A stretch of DNA of 64,000 nt from Paenibacillus sanguinis 2301083 = DSM 16941. GTDB lineage: Bacteria > Bacillota > Bacilli > Paenibacillales > Paenibacillaceae. Below are positions 43,897-51,504 of the stretch, in pieces. The translations under genes were made by a program, and so were the position numbers. The notes under the pieces are model-generated. The model was not told the DNA's origin. It saw nothing but the letters and a program-made list of their open reading frames with translations, and ran no database searches. The stretch spans positions 124,001 through 188,000 of the forward strand of contig NZ_KB895381.1 in the NCBI RefSeq assembly GCF_000374825.1, written 5' to 3'. Position 1 is the first letter of the stretch. Each line of letters starts with the position of its first letter.

Positions 43897-44607
43897 ATGG
43901 ATGAATACATTCTTTTGGTTGATGATGAAATAGGAATTTTGGATATGCTGGAAACCATCTTGAAAAAAGAGGGATTTTACAATATAAAAAAAGCTCAGTC
44001 AGGAAAGGAAGCATCAGAGATGATTCGGGAATTCAATCCCAGACTCATCGTACTAGATGTCATGCTACCAGATGTTAACGGACTGGAGTTTTGTATGGAA
44101 CTGCGTAAAAAGACAGATGTGCCTGTACTGTTTTTGACAGCTAAAACATCGGATTATGATAAGTTGACCGGTTTTGCAATGGGAGGCGATGATTATATTA
44201 CCAAGCCATTTAACCCGATGGAGGTAGTCGCACGAATAAAAGTACAACTGAAACACCAACACATGTATTCAGAGGCAGCGCACAACAAGATTCTGAAATT
44301 CGAAGATTTTAGCATCAACAAGGATTCTTGCGAAGTCAAGCGAAATAATGGAAATGTTTTAGAATTTACCGCCTTGGAATATTCCTTACTGGTTTATTTC
44401 GCTGAACATCCAAATCGCATATTTACGACTGCACAATTATATGACAATGTATGGGGACAGATGAATCTTGGGGATGAAAAAACAGTTGTCATGCATATTT
44501 CCAGGATACGTAAGAAAATAGAACCTGAAGCAGATAAGGTGAAATATATTCATAACATTCGAGGGCTAGGTTATAAGTTTATTCCGCATAAAAAGGAGAC
44601 ACTGTAA
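43897..44607 (+). CDS. OmpR-family response regulator
   Basis: This 236-residue regulator starts here at ATG 43897, 9 bases after GGAGA; ATG 43891 is too close to that site, and further upstream sequence does not match the family. The receiver has DDE (9-11), phosphoacceptor Asp54 (VLDVMLPD) and Lys in YITKPF. The winged-helix domain ends with TVVMHISRIRKKIE and IRGLGYKF. It is followed one base later by its kinase and then by an ABC exporter of the peptide-resistance type. The control circuit resembles NisRK/CprRK systems that switch on antimicrobial-peptide immunity genes. Confidence 0.9.
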   Translation: MDEYILLVDDEIGILDMLETILKKEGFYNIKKAQSGKEASEMIREFNPRLIVLDVMLPDVNGLEFCMELRKKTDVPVLFLTAKTSDYDKLTGFAMGGDDYITKPFNPMEVVARIKVQLKHQHMYSEAAHNKILKFEDFSINKDSCEVKRNNGNVLEFTALEYSLLVYFAEHPNRIFTTAQLYDNVWGQMNLGDEKTVVMHISRIRKKIEPEADKVKYIHNIRGLGYKFIPHKKETL

Positions 44608-44608
44608 C

Positions 44609-45706
44609 ATGAAAAGTGTCTTAAAGATAATTGGGAAAATTTTACTTTTAATGATCATACCTCTAGTTGTTTACCTATTAAGTCTTCGCATGTTTGGAGA
44701 GTTGTTTTCATTGCTGCGAAAGACATCTCCCCTGGTAGGAAATACAAATGAAGAATTTATGCGCCACGCAGCTGTTTTTCTTTCGGCAGTACTTGTTGCC
44801 AGTCTGTTTTTTATATTTGTATTGCAACCTGTAATCTATGTGATTCATTGGATTCAATTATTAGCGAAAGGAAATTTTCATGAACCAGATATACGTTATC
44901 ATTGTGGAAAACTTTTATTAAGCAGATGGTCGCGGTTTCTATACAAGGAACTTTTAGGACAAATGCAAAGCTTAAGCAATAAACTAAAACAAAGTGAAGC
45001 TGATCGAGCTGCACTAGAAAAAAACAGACAGGAATGGCTTGCCGGAATCACACATGATTTAAAAACTCCGCTAACTTATATTCAAGGGTATGCCTCTATG
45101 ATTTCCTCACAAGAATACAAATGGACTGACGAAGAAATGATCAATTTCGGGAGAAAAATCGAGGAAAAATCCAGACATATCAAAGATTTGATTGATGATC
45201 TTAATCTTTCCTTTCAATCGAAGGATGGGAAAATTTTCGTGCATAAAACAGAAGTGGAAATCGTTAGCTTCATACGCAACTGCGTATTGGATATTGCAAA
45301 TTCTCAACAATTTTCTGACTATGTCTTTTCTTTTGAGTCAAATATAGATAGCTTGCCTCTAGCTATAGATACCACTTTGATACAAAGGGCACTGCAGAAT
45401 ATTCTTATTAATGGAATTATACACAATCCTCCTGAAACAGAAATTATCGTATCTGTAGAAAGACAGCAAAAAACATTTTTAATTAGAATTGAAGATAATG
45501 GACATGGAATGGATGAAGAAACAAAAAGAAAGCTTTTTGAAACCTATTATCGCGGAACACCAACGGATCGCCCTACGGAGGGGTCTGGCCTTGGCATGTC
45601 TATTGCGAAAAAAATTATTGAACTGCATCATGGGTCAATTCGCGTAGATAGTATGTTAGGAGAAGGCAGCTCGATATTCATTGAACTTCCTATTTCATTT
45701 ATTTGA
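44609..45706 (+). CDS. sensor histidine kinase with short extracellular loop
   Basis: This is a 365-residue kinase. TM1 is about residues 10-27 and TM2 about 53-79, with only about 25 residues between them outside the membrane. A HAMP-like stretch is followed by the phosphorylated His149 in GITHDLKTPLTYI, then the N box (INGIIHNP) and G boxes (EDNGHGMDEE; GSGLGMSIAKKII). Such small loops occur in kinases that sense cell-envelope peptide stress. The gene follows GGAGAC. It is grouped with the regulator upstream and the exporter downstream, from which it is separated by 90 bp carrying a ribosome-site hairpin. Confidence 0.9.
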   Translation: MKSVLKIIGKILLLMIIPLVVYLLSLRMFGELFSLLRKTSPLVGNTNEEFMRHAAVFLSAVLVASLFFIFVLQPVIYVIHWIQLLAKGNFHEPDIRYHCGKLLLSRWSRFLYKELLGQMQSLSNKLKQSEADRAALEKNRQEWLAGITHDLKTPLTYIQGYASMISSQEYKWTDEEMINFGRKIEEKSRHIKDLIDDLNLSFQSKDGKIFVHKTEVEIVSFIRNCVLDIANSQQFSDYVFSFESNIDSLPLAIDTTLIQRALQNILINGIIHNPPETEIIVSVERQQKTFLIRIEDNGHGMDEETKRKLFETYYRGTPTDRPTEGSGLGMSIAKKIIELHHGSIRVDSMLGEGSSIFIELPISFI

Positions 45707-45759
45707 ATGATTTTATCTACATTTTATTTTCGTTTACCTGAACATTAGACAAATTGTGT

Positions 45760-45791
45760 ATCCTCCTGCTATGAAGAAAATACAGGAGGAT
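45760..45791 (+). promoter_or_regulatory. hairpin masking the ribosome site of the exporter ATPase
   Basis: ATCCTCCTG (45760-45768) and CAGGAGGAT (45783-45791) pair perfectly over 9 bp with a 14-base loop. The right arm is the ribosome site of the ATPase gene (ATG 45797). Folding would block translation, while ribosomes or a factor opening the stem would allow it. Confidence 0.6.
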
Positions 45792-45796
45792 TTGTT

Positions 45797-46705
45797 ATGT
45801 CTGAATATATCATTGAAACTAAAGGATTGACACGGCGCTTTGGCAAGCATGTTTCTGTAGATCATATTGATTTACGGGTTCCGGAGGGGAAAATCTACGG
45901 TTTTTTGGGTGCAAATGGTGCAGGAAAAACCACAACAATTCGTATGCTTCTCAGTTTAATTCGCGCAGATGAGGGGTCTGTCAAGATTATGGGGCGATCT
46001 CTGCAGCGCGACCGTGAAAAAATTCTGAGAAATGTAGGATCTCTAGTGGAAGGCCCCTCTTACTACGGACATCTGTCGGCATATAAGAATCTTAAAATAA
46101 TTTGCAAGCTGATGGATTTACCTGAGAAAGACATCGATAAGGTCCTTGATATTGTACGGCTGGCTCCTTATGCCAAGCAAACTGTAAAAGGCTACTCCCT
46201 CGGCATGAAGCAGCGTCTTGGTATTGCTCAAGCATTGATTCGCAGACCGAAGCTGCTCATTTTAGACGAACCAATTAACGGGCTTGATCCAGCCGGCATT
46301 CAAGAAATCCGTAATTTAATGTTATCACTTTGTCAGGAACAAGGAATCACCATTTTTTTATCCAGCCATATTTTGAGTGAGATTCAGTCTATTGCGGACG
46401 AAATTGGCATTATCCAAAATGGCAAGCTTATTTTTCAGGACAGCATACAGGAATTGGAGAAAAAAAGCCGTTCCAAGCTTTTGGTACGGACTGAAAATCA
46501 ACAGGAAGCATTGCATGTATTGTCCTCTGCCGGTGCTGATGTAGCTTTGCAGCAGGGAGAACTGCTTATATCTCTGACAGAGCAAATGAATCAGTCAAGA
46601 GTTTTCCACATTCTTCAACCCTTCTCTATACAGCACATGCAGGAATCAAAGCCTTCTTTAGAAGATATCTTCCTGACCTTGACTGGAAAAGATGGTAGTT
46701 TATGA
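45797..46705 (+). CDS. LanF/BcrA-type ABC exporter ATPase
   Basis: This is a 302-residue ATPase. Walker A is GANGAGKTT (38-46), Q-loop region VEGPSYYGHLSAYKNL, signature YSLGMKQRLGIAQAL, Walker B LLILDEPINGLDP and switch His in SSHIL. The C-terminal third is the extension common in bacitracin/lantibiotic exporters (BcrA, LanF). It overlaps the first permease by 4 bp (ATGA). With 46702 and 47421 it forms a LanFEG-like pump that removes peptide antibiotics from the membrane. No lantibiotic precursor or synthetase gene is nearby, so it is a resistance module, not producer immunity, as far as visible. Confidence 0.9.
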   Translation: MSEYIIETKGLTRRFGKHVSVDHIDLRVPEGKIYGFLGANGAGKTTTIRMLLSLIRADEGSVKIMGRSLQRDREKILRNVGSLVEGPSYYGHLSAYKNLKIICKLMDLPEKDIDKVLDIVRLAPYAKQTVKGYSLGMKQRLGIAQALIRRPKLLILDEPINGLDPAGIQEIRNLMLSLCQEQGITIFLSSHILSEIQSIADEIGIIQNGKLIFQDSIQELEKKSRSKLLVRTENQQEALHVLSSAGADVALQQGELLISLTEQMNQSRVFHILQPFSIQHMQESKPSLEDIFLTLTGKDGSL

Positions 46706-47409
46706 TGAAGAAATTACTCTTTGCTGAGTTTTATAAGACACGAAAAATTTGCTATATCGTTCCCATAGTTAGTGCGGTGGTGTTAATCTTATTCACTTGT
46801 CTAGAGTGGTATCTGTACTTCAGACAAGGAGAAGGAGGAATTTATGCAGGCTTAAATATTATTTATATGTTTCTATCTTTTACCATGTTGCTCACAATAT
46901 CACTACTTTGCAGCATGGTATCTGAAACGGAACATCAATCGCAAGGCCTTAAGTTTCTGTTTGCCACACCGGTAAACCGTACAGCCTTTTACTTTGCTAA
47001 AGCAGTTTGGGTAGTTGTTTTAATGCTTGGATGCAGCATATTGATTTTAGGAGGTTTCTGCTTGATATGGATTATGTATACAGATAAAGTATTGCCGTTT
47101 GCATTTTTGGTGAAACAAATTTTTGGATGTTTGGCGGCTTCTTTTCCTATACTTTCTATTCAACTGTTTCTTTCCCTTTACTTTCCCAATCAAACAACTC
47201 CTCTTGGATTAGGTGTGACTGGAGCGATATCCAGCCTTTTTCTTCCTCGAATTACACAGGAGTTCTTATATGTTATACCTTGGTCATACCCTTCTATGGC
47301 AAGCCCCTTCATTGAAGGATATACAATATGGATTGCAATCGGTATCGCATTAGGCCTGATTTTGCTTATAGCAGGTGCTCTGCGGTTTCGTACTATAGAA
47401 ATAAAATAG
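46702..47409 (+). CDS. ABC-2 type permease, LanE/BcrB-like
   Basis: This is a 235-residue membrane protein with about six hydrophobic segments. It has the short cytoplasmic start MMKKLLFAEFYKTRKICYIV, the conserved SEREH-like SETEHQSQGLKFLFATPVNR loop, and the typical SFPILSIQLFLSLYFPNQTT segment of ABC2_membrane_4 permeases. It starts within the ATPase stop (ATGA) and lies 11 bp upstream of the second permease. The two permeases probably form a heterodimer. Base composition is AT-rich compared with the sugar-use loci. Confidence 0.85.
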   Translation: MMKKLLFAEFYKTRKICYIVPIVSAVVLILFTCLEWYLYFRQGEGGIYAGLNIIYMFLSFTMLLTISLLCSMVSETEHQSQGLKFLFATPVNRTAFYFAKAVWVVVLMLGCSILILGGFCLIWIMYTDKVLPFAFLVKQIFGCLAASFPILSIQLFLSLYFPNQTTPLGLGVTGAISSLFLPRITQEFLYVIPWSYPSMASPFIEGYTIWIAIGIALGLILLIAGALRFRTIEIK

Positions 47410-47420
47410 GAGGCTGCAAT

Positions 47421-48155
47421 ATGTACAGATTATTTAATTCAGAATTCCAAAAAATAAAATGGCCCATTATTCTAGTGATGATTATATTGGAAGGGGTTGT
47501 AACATGGGCACTTGCGGCAGGCAATACAAAGTCTTTGTCTCAATACTTCCCCTACAATTGGACAACACTCTATTTTCAGGCAGTATCTTTTCACGGAATG
47601 TTTTTTTTACCGTTGTTTACCGGGATTTTTGCCACATACCTATGTTTTTATGAACATAAAAACGGAGCATGGAAGCAGTTACTTACGCTTCCCTATCCTC
47701 GTTGGAAAATACTCCTGTCCAAATTCTTGACCTTAATCACTTTAATTGCTTTCATGCAGGTCCTGTTCTTGGCAGGATATTTGATTACAGGAAATATAAT
47801 TCATGTAGAAGGTTTGATTCCACAGAAATCTATTTTACAAGAGATAGCAGGGGGCTGGCTGGCATGTTTTCCTATTGCTATGCTACAGATTTGGCTAGCT
47901 ACTCGCTTTCAATCTTTCGGTATAGCCTTGTTAATTTGTATTTCATCTGTAATTCCCAATATTGTGCTAACAGGGCTTCCAGCTTCATTAGGGGCATGGT
48001 TCCCCTTTACCGCTCCATATTACGCCATGTTTCCTCAAGGGTTACCTCTTTCTCCTCGAATGGAACTTATTCCATTTATTTTGATTCTCGTGTTCACGTT
48101 TTTCGTCTATCTTATATGTAGTGTACGGTCTTTTGTTCATAAAGATTGGATATAA
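47421..48155 (+). CDS. ABC-2 type permease, LanG-like
   Basis: This 244-residue permease starts at ATG 47421, directly after AGGAGG; the open frame extends upstream but overlaps the previous gene. Six hydrophobic segments are visible. The loop YEHKNGAWKQLLTLPYPRWK is the counterpart of the SETEH.. loop in the partner and marks LanE/LanG-type subunits. It is the last gene of the regulator-kinase-exporter set. It ends 85 bp before a long palindromic element and a terminator. Confidence 0.85.
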   Translation: MYRLFNSEFQKIKWPIILVMIILEGVVTWALAAGNTKSLSQYFPYNWTTLYFQAVSFHGMFFLPLFTGIFATYLCFYEHKNGAWKQLLTLPYPRWKILLSKFLTLITLIAFMQVLFLAGYLITGNIIHVEGLIPQKSILQEIAGGWLACFPIAMLQIWLATRFQSFGIALLICISSVIPNIVLTGLPASLGAWFPFTAPYYAMFPQGLPLSPRMELIPFILILVFTFFVYLICSVRSFVHKDWI

Positions 48156-48240
48156 TTAAAACCTCTACAAAAAAAGCCTTGAAGTATAATGAAATAAGCG
48201 AAGAGCTTGGCAAGCTTGTTCAATGACTGATTTTAAAAGC

Positions 48241-48401
48241 GTGGTGAACAATAAAGAGCCTGCGGCCGATATGGGCTTACACTCGCTGTTAAACCCGGAT
48301 TTTTGGAAGCATTTGAACCTGACAAGGTTTAAATCCGGGTTTAAAGGCGACCGCTTCGCTGCTTCAGCTCCATATCGGCCTTCCGGCAACTTGTTCACCA
48401 C
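48241..48401. repeat. 161-bp imperfect palindrome (MITE-like)
   Basis: Three nested pairs of perfect arms are visible: GTGGTGAACAA (48241-48251) with TTGTTCACCAC (48391-48401), GGCCGATATGG (48264-48274) with CCATATCGGCC (48370-48380), and AAACCCGGATTT (48291-48302) with AAATCCGGGTTT (48331-48342). The core AACCT-gac-AAGGTT is also self-complementary. The arms are separated by unpaired stretches. The element lies between convergent genes and codes for nothing apparent. It resembles a miniature inverted-repeat element or a large intergenic RNA hairpin. Confidence 0.75.
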
Positions 48402-48408
48402 ACTGTTG

Positions 48409-48446
48409 AGAGGGTGCTCCAAAGTTATTTGTGGAACACCCTCTTT
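48409..48446. terminator. terminator-like hairpin beside the palindrome
   Basis: AGAGGGTGCTCCA (48409-48421) pairs with TGGAACACCCTCT (48432-48444) with one mismatch, followed by TTT. It lies between the exporter genes (+) and trmO (-) and can serve either strand. Confidence 0.6.
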
Positions 48447-48476
48447 GCAAATATGAATAACGCTAGCTATCCAATT

Positions 48477-48953
48477 TTAAAAATTGAAGACCTTGCTCCA
48501 ATCAAAGTCGTCTGATGTCTCAACACTTTTGGGCCAGCTGGCACACCAATCTGGTACAATGGGATCCTCCACGCGGTCAAAGCTTGGGGTGTAGGGCTTG
48601 ATGTCGATCACCGGGCTTCCATCTTCAGCATCAATATAAGCCAGACCTATAATTCCGTTATCCGCATCCAGATCAGTGATATAGGCACAGGTAAGAGCGA
48701 TTGGATTTGGACGTTCGGGAGAACGTGTTGCAAAGGTCCCCAATTGATCCGGAGAATCCTTGTAGGGACTGTTCTCCACCAGCTTTGAACAAGCCTCCTC
48801 CGTATCGCTTTGATGAAACCACCAGAGGATATTAATATAGCCGAAGCCCTCCAGATTCGTTAGCGCCGGAATAAACTCTTTTTCCAGTTCAATACGCATT
48901 CCACTCTCATCAGAACGTACCTTGCCAATTGATTTTACCGTGAACATTTCCAT
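48477..48953 (-). CDS. trmO: tRNA-methyltransferase TrmO (TsaA/UPF0066 family)
   Basis: This is a 158-residue TsaA-like beta-barrel protein. The family signature GTFATRSPERPNPIALT and the later VIDIKPYTPSFD segment are both intact, and the length is normal. In the characterised members, TrmO adds a methyl group to N6-threonylcarbamoyladenosine at position 37 of tRNA using S-adenosylmethionine. The start follows TAGGAG, and a promoter candidate lies at 48998-49025. It stands alone, convergent to the exporter genes. Confidence 0.8.
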   Translation of the reverse strand: MEMFTVKSIGKVRSDESGMRIELEKEFIPALTNLEGFGYINILWWFHQSDTEEACSKLVENSPYKDSPDQLGTFATRSPERPNPIALTCAYITDLDADNGIIGLAYIDAEDGSPVIDIKPYTPSFDRVEDPIVPDWCASWPKSVETSDDFDWSKVFNF

Positions 48954-48997
48954 TAGATAATCTCCTATTCGGTTGGTTTACGGCGCCGTTACATCTC

Positions 48998-49025
48998 AGT
49001 ATATAGATGTATTTTAATACTACAA
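48998..49025 (-). promoter_or_regulatory. promoter candidate for trmO
   Basis: On the minus strand TTGTAG (49025-49020) and TATACT (49003-48998) are separated by 16 bp, 45 bp upstream of the trmO start codon. Confidence 0.5.
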
Positions 49026-49124
49026 GTAGTGATTTACCGCTCTTTTTCGCAAGTAAAATCAAGTAGCGAGATTTCCGTTGCTCTACAATGATTGCAGGGT
49101 GGTTGAAACGAGGTGATTAGACGA

Positions 49125-50093
49125 ATGTACGAGTGGCATAAGCAAATTCAAATCGTCGTTGATGAAATTGACGAGTGTATTAAACGTCATAACGGTGAAG
49201 CCATAACGCTAAAGCTGCTTGCTCGCAAGTTAGGTTATTCTGAATTTCATACGACGAGAAAGTTCAAGGAAATATCGGGTATGCCATTCAGGGATTATCT
49301 GCGGCTTAGAAAACTAGCTTTTGCGCTAAAAGAGGTTCGGGATTGTGAAAAAAGTATTCTGGATATTGCCTTTGATTATGGCTTTTCCTCCCATGAGGCT
49401 TTTACCAGGGCCTTCAAGGGAGCCTATGGCGTAACTCCAAGCGAATACCGAAAACAGCCCAAGCCGGTCGTTCTTCGCACAAAAGTCACCCCTTTTGACC
49501 GCTACTTTTTCGGATTGGGAGAGATTGGAATGATCAAATCAACCGATGGTGTTAACGTTTATTTTGTAACCATCCCCGCGCACAAATTTTTGCATATCAA
49601 AAATGGTGAGAGTAATGGGTATTGGGATTTTTGGCAAAAGCAAAGTCTTATTCCCGGCGAGGACTGCGAAACCATTTGCGGCTTGCTCGATAGCATCAAG
49701 GGTAAATTGGATGACGATGGCGGGAGTGAAACGAACAGCGGCAGCGGTCAGATTATGGCGTACATCATAGACCCGGACGGCAGACTCTGCGATTGGGGGA
49801 TTCCGCGTACAGAGTGCTATGGTGTGCGACTTCCTTTGGATTTTCAAGGCGAAGTACCGCCACAAATGCTGATGATGGATGTTCCCGAGGCGGAGTATAT
49901 TGTTTTTGAGCATGGGCCGTTCGATTATGAGCAGGAAAATCGCAGTGTGGAGGAAAGGCTTGAACAAACAATGGCAACTTTTGATTTTGCAAGCACCGGC
50001 TACTGCCTGGATGCTTCCCCCGGCAGAATCATTTACATGTATCATGATCCGGAGCGGTTTTTTAAGTATATCAGACCGGTGCGGAAGTCATAA
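49125..50093 (+). CDS. AraC regulator with GyrI-like effector domain
   Basis: This 322-residue protein starts at ATG 49125, 9 bases after ACGAGGTG; a GTG at 49113 lacks a site. The AraC DNA-binding domain is N-terminal (about residues 1-110; AFDYGFSSHEAFTRAFKGAY and GVTPSEYR). The C-terminal half is a GyrI-like small-molecule-binding domain, as in Rob and multidrug-responsive regulators. A broken transporter tail follows at 50101, so the former target may have been an efflux pump. The remaining target and ligand are unknown. Confidence 0.85.
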   Translation: MYEWHKQIQIVVDEIDECIKRHNGEAITLKLLARKLGYSEFHTTRKFKEISGMPFRDYLRLRKLAFALKEVRDCEKSILDIAFDYGFSSHEAFTRAFKGAYGVTPSEYRKQPKPVVLRTKVTPFDRYFFGLGEIGMIKSTDGVNVYFVTIPAHKFLHIKNGESNGYWDFWQKQSLIPGEDCETICGLLDSIKGKLDDDGGSETNSGSGQIMAYIIDPDGRLCDWGIPRTECYGVRLPLDFQGEVPPQMLMMDVPEAEYIVFEHGPFDYEQENRSVEERLEQTMATFDFASTGYCLDASPGRIIYMYHDPERFFKYIRPVRKS

Positions 50094-50100
50094 TCGTTAG

Positions 50101-50235
50101 AAGCACCTGACCAATGCGGCATCCTCCATCTTTGGCGCCGTGACTATGACTTGGACGGGAACCATTGCCGCAAATGCTGCGATGGTTCTTGTTTCAATTG
50201 TAACCGCTGTGATGTACTACACGAAGCACAATTGA
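50101..50235 (+). pseudogene. C-terminal remnant of an MFS-type transporter
   Basis: After a stop codon at 50098 this frame reads SSIFGAVTMTWTGTIAANAA, then a hydrophobic helix (MVLVSIVTAVMYY) and a short basic tail TKHN with TGA at 50233. This is the pattern of the last helix and tail of a major-facilitator exporter. There is no start codon or ribosome site, and everything upstream is gone. It is probably the leftover of a pump once controlled by the regulator at 49125. Confidence 0.5.
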
Positions 50236-50240
50236 ATCCC

Positions 50241-50271
50241 TTGACATTGACGTCGTGTCGCACTTTATGAT
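50241..50271 (+). promoter_or_regulatory. MerR-type promoter with 19-bp spacer
   Basis: TTGACA (50241-50246) and TATGAT (50266-50271) are separated by 19 bp, the over-long spacing typical of promoters twisted into activity by MerR-family proteins. The next gene, 24 bp on, is itself a MerR regulator, indicating autoregulation. Confidence 0.65.
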
Positions 50272-50294
50272 CTGTATGAGAAAGGAGATCAGGC

Positions 50295-51335
50295 ATGAGC
50301 CATTTAAAGACGATAACACAGGTTACAAAATCGTTTGGGATTTCCACCCGTATGCTGCGCTATTATGAACAACTGGGTCTGATTCAAAGTCAAAGAATTC
50401 AGGGCTACTCATACCGGGTATACGATGCAGAAGCTTGTACGCGCATAAATCAAATCCTTATTCTACGTAAATTGCGCCTCTCTTTGAAACAAATAGGCAT
50501 GCTATTGGCTAACCCGGATGCTGTTTATGCAACAAATATCCTTATTCAGAACATTCACGCTATCAATATCGAAATCGCCTCATTATCAACCATTCGTTCC
50601 ATTTTAAACAAATTCGTGGATGAGCTTCGCGAAAAATCAGGCATCTGTCTGATGACAGAGCTTTTGGAAAATACCGATATACTGCCGATCGCTGCACCCC
50701 TTTCTAACATAAATCATCATATGAAGGAGGAGAAAATATTGGAGGATTTAAATCAGGCAAGTGAAAATTTAGATAGACTTAGTGATCGGGATGTGCGGAT
50801 TATTTACCTGCCGCCTGCTGTTGTGGCTGCCTATCAATATGAGGGAGATGAACCGGAAAGCACGGTCTCACGAATGATAGATAAGTTTGTGTTAGAGCAT
50901 GCTTTGCCAAAAATCAAACCTGATTTGCGTCATTATGGATTCAATGCCCCGAATCCGGTCGACGAAACCAATTATCATGGTTACGAAATGTGGGTTACCA
51001 TCCCGGAGGATATGGAAGTGCCGGAGCCTTTGGTAAGGAAACGCTTTAACGGGGGATTATATGCCGCGTACATGATTCCGTTTGGTCACTTTGAAGCATG
51101 GGATCGGCTTGCAAGCTGGGTTAGAGATAGCGAAAAATACGAGTATGCTGGCAGCCGGGACTCTGAAAACATGTTCGGCTGGCTTGAAGAATCTTTGAAT
51201 TATGTGAATCGCGTGTATCTTCCTGACCCGCAAGGCGAAGGCTTTCAGCTTGATCTCTTAATTCCAGTCAAAGAAAAAAAGGGTGAGATTCATGAAGGCA
51301 TCAGAGATTCAGAAGGCAAGAATAGCCGAGATTGA
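50295..51335 (+). CDS. MerR regulator with GyrI-like effector domain
   Basis: This is a 346-residue protein. The N-terminal MerR winged helix has TITQVTKSFGISTRMLRYYE and GYSYRVYDAE, followed by a coiled-coil dimer helix (about 80-120). The C-terminal 180 residues form a GyrI/BmrR-like ligand pocket (YLPPAVVAAYQYEG; YHGYEMWVTIPEDMEVPEPL). Such proteins sense amphipathic drugs and activate efflux or detoxification genes. The ribosome site AAAGGAG is strong. Its 3-prime end overlaps the start of a truncated flavin-type oxidase gene, the likely former co-regulated target. Confidence 0.88.
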   Translation: MSHLKTITQVTKSFGISTRMLRYYEQLGLIQSQRIQGYSYRVYDAEACTRINQILILRKLRLSLKQIGMLLANPDAVYATNILIQNIHAINIEIASLSTIRSILNKFVDELREKSGICLMTELLENTDILPIAAPLSNINHHMKEEKILEDLNQASENLDRLSDRDVRIIYLPPAVVAAYQYEGDEPESTVSRMIDKFVLEHALPKIKPDLRHYGFNAPNPVDETNYHGYEMWVTIPEDMEVPEPLVRKRFNGGLYAAYMIPFGHFEAWDRLASWVRDSEKYEYAGSRDSENMFGWLEESLNYVNRVYLPDPQGEGFQLDLLIPVKEKKGEIHEGIRDSEGKNSRD

Positions 51336-51504
51336 AAACCAGGCGGATTTGATGATTAAAGAGCTTAAGGTTACAACACTTACTTCAATCAACGAGCAGG
51401 GGTACCCCAGAACTTGCTTAATGACTAAAGTAACCAATATCATCGATTCTTTCGAAATTCGGTTGGAGTCATATTATATTTTTCGCGGATCATTTTATAG
51501 ATGA
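51292..51504 (+). pseudogene. truncated pyridoxamine-phosphate-oxidase-like protein
   Basis: ATG 51292 (ribosome site AAGGGTGAG) opens with MKASEIQKARIAEIENQADL and then VTTLTSINEQGYPRTCLMTKV. This is the start of the general-stress FMN-binding split-barrel family, normally about 140-160 residues. Homology-like sequence ends near 51470, where the frame runs into the 3-prime end of the opposite AraC gene, and it stops at 51504. The gene has lost more than half its length. It probably was translated with the MerR regulator (44-bp overlap). Confidence 0.6.
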
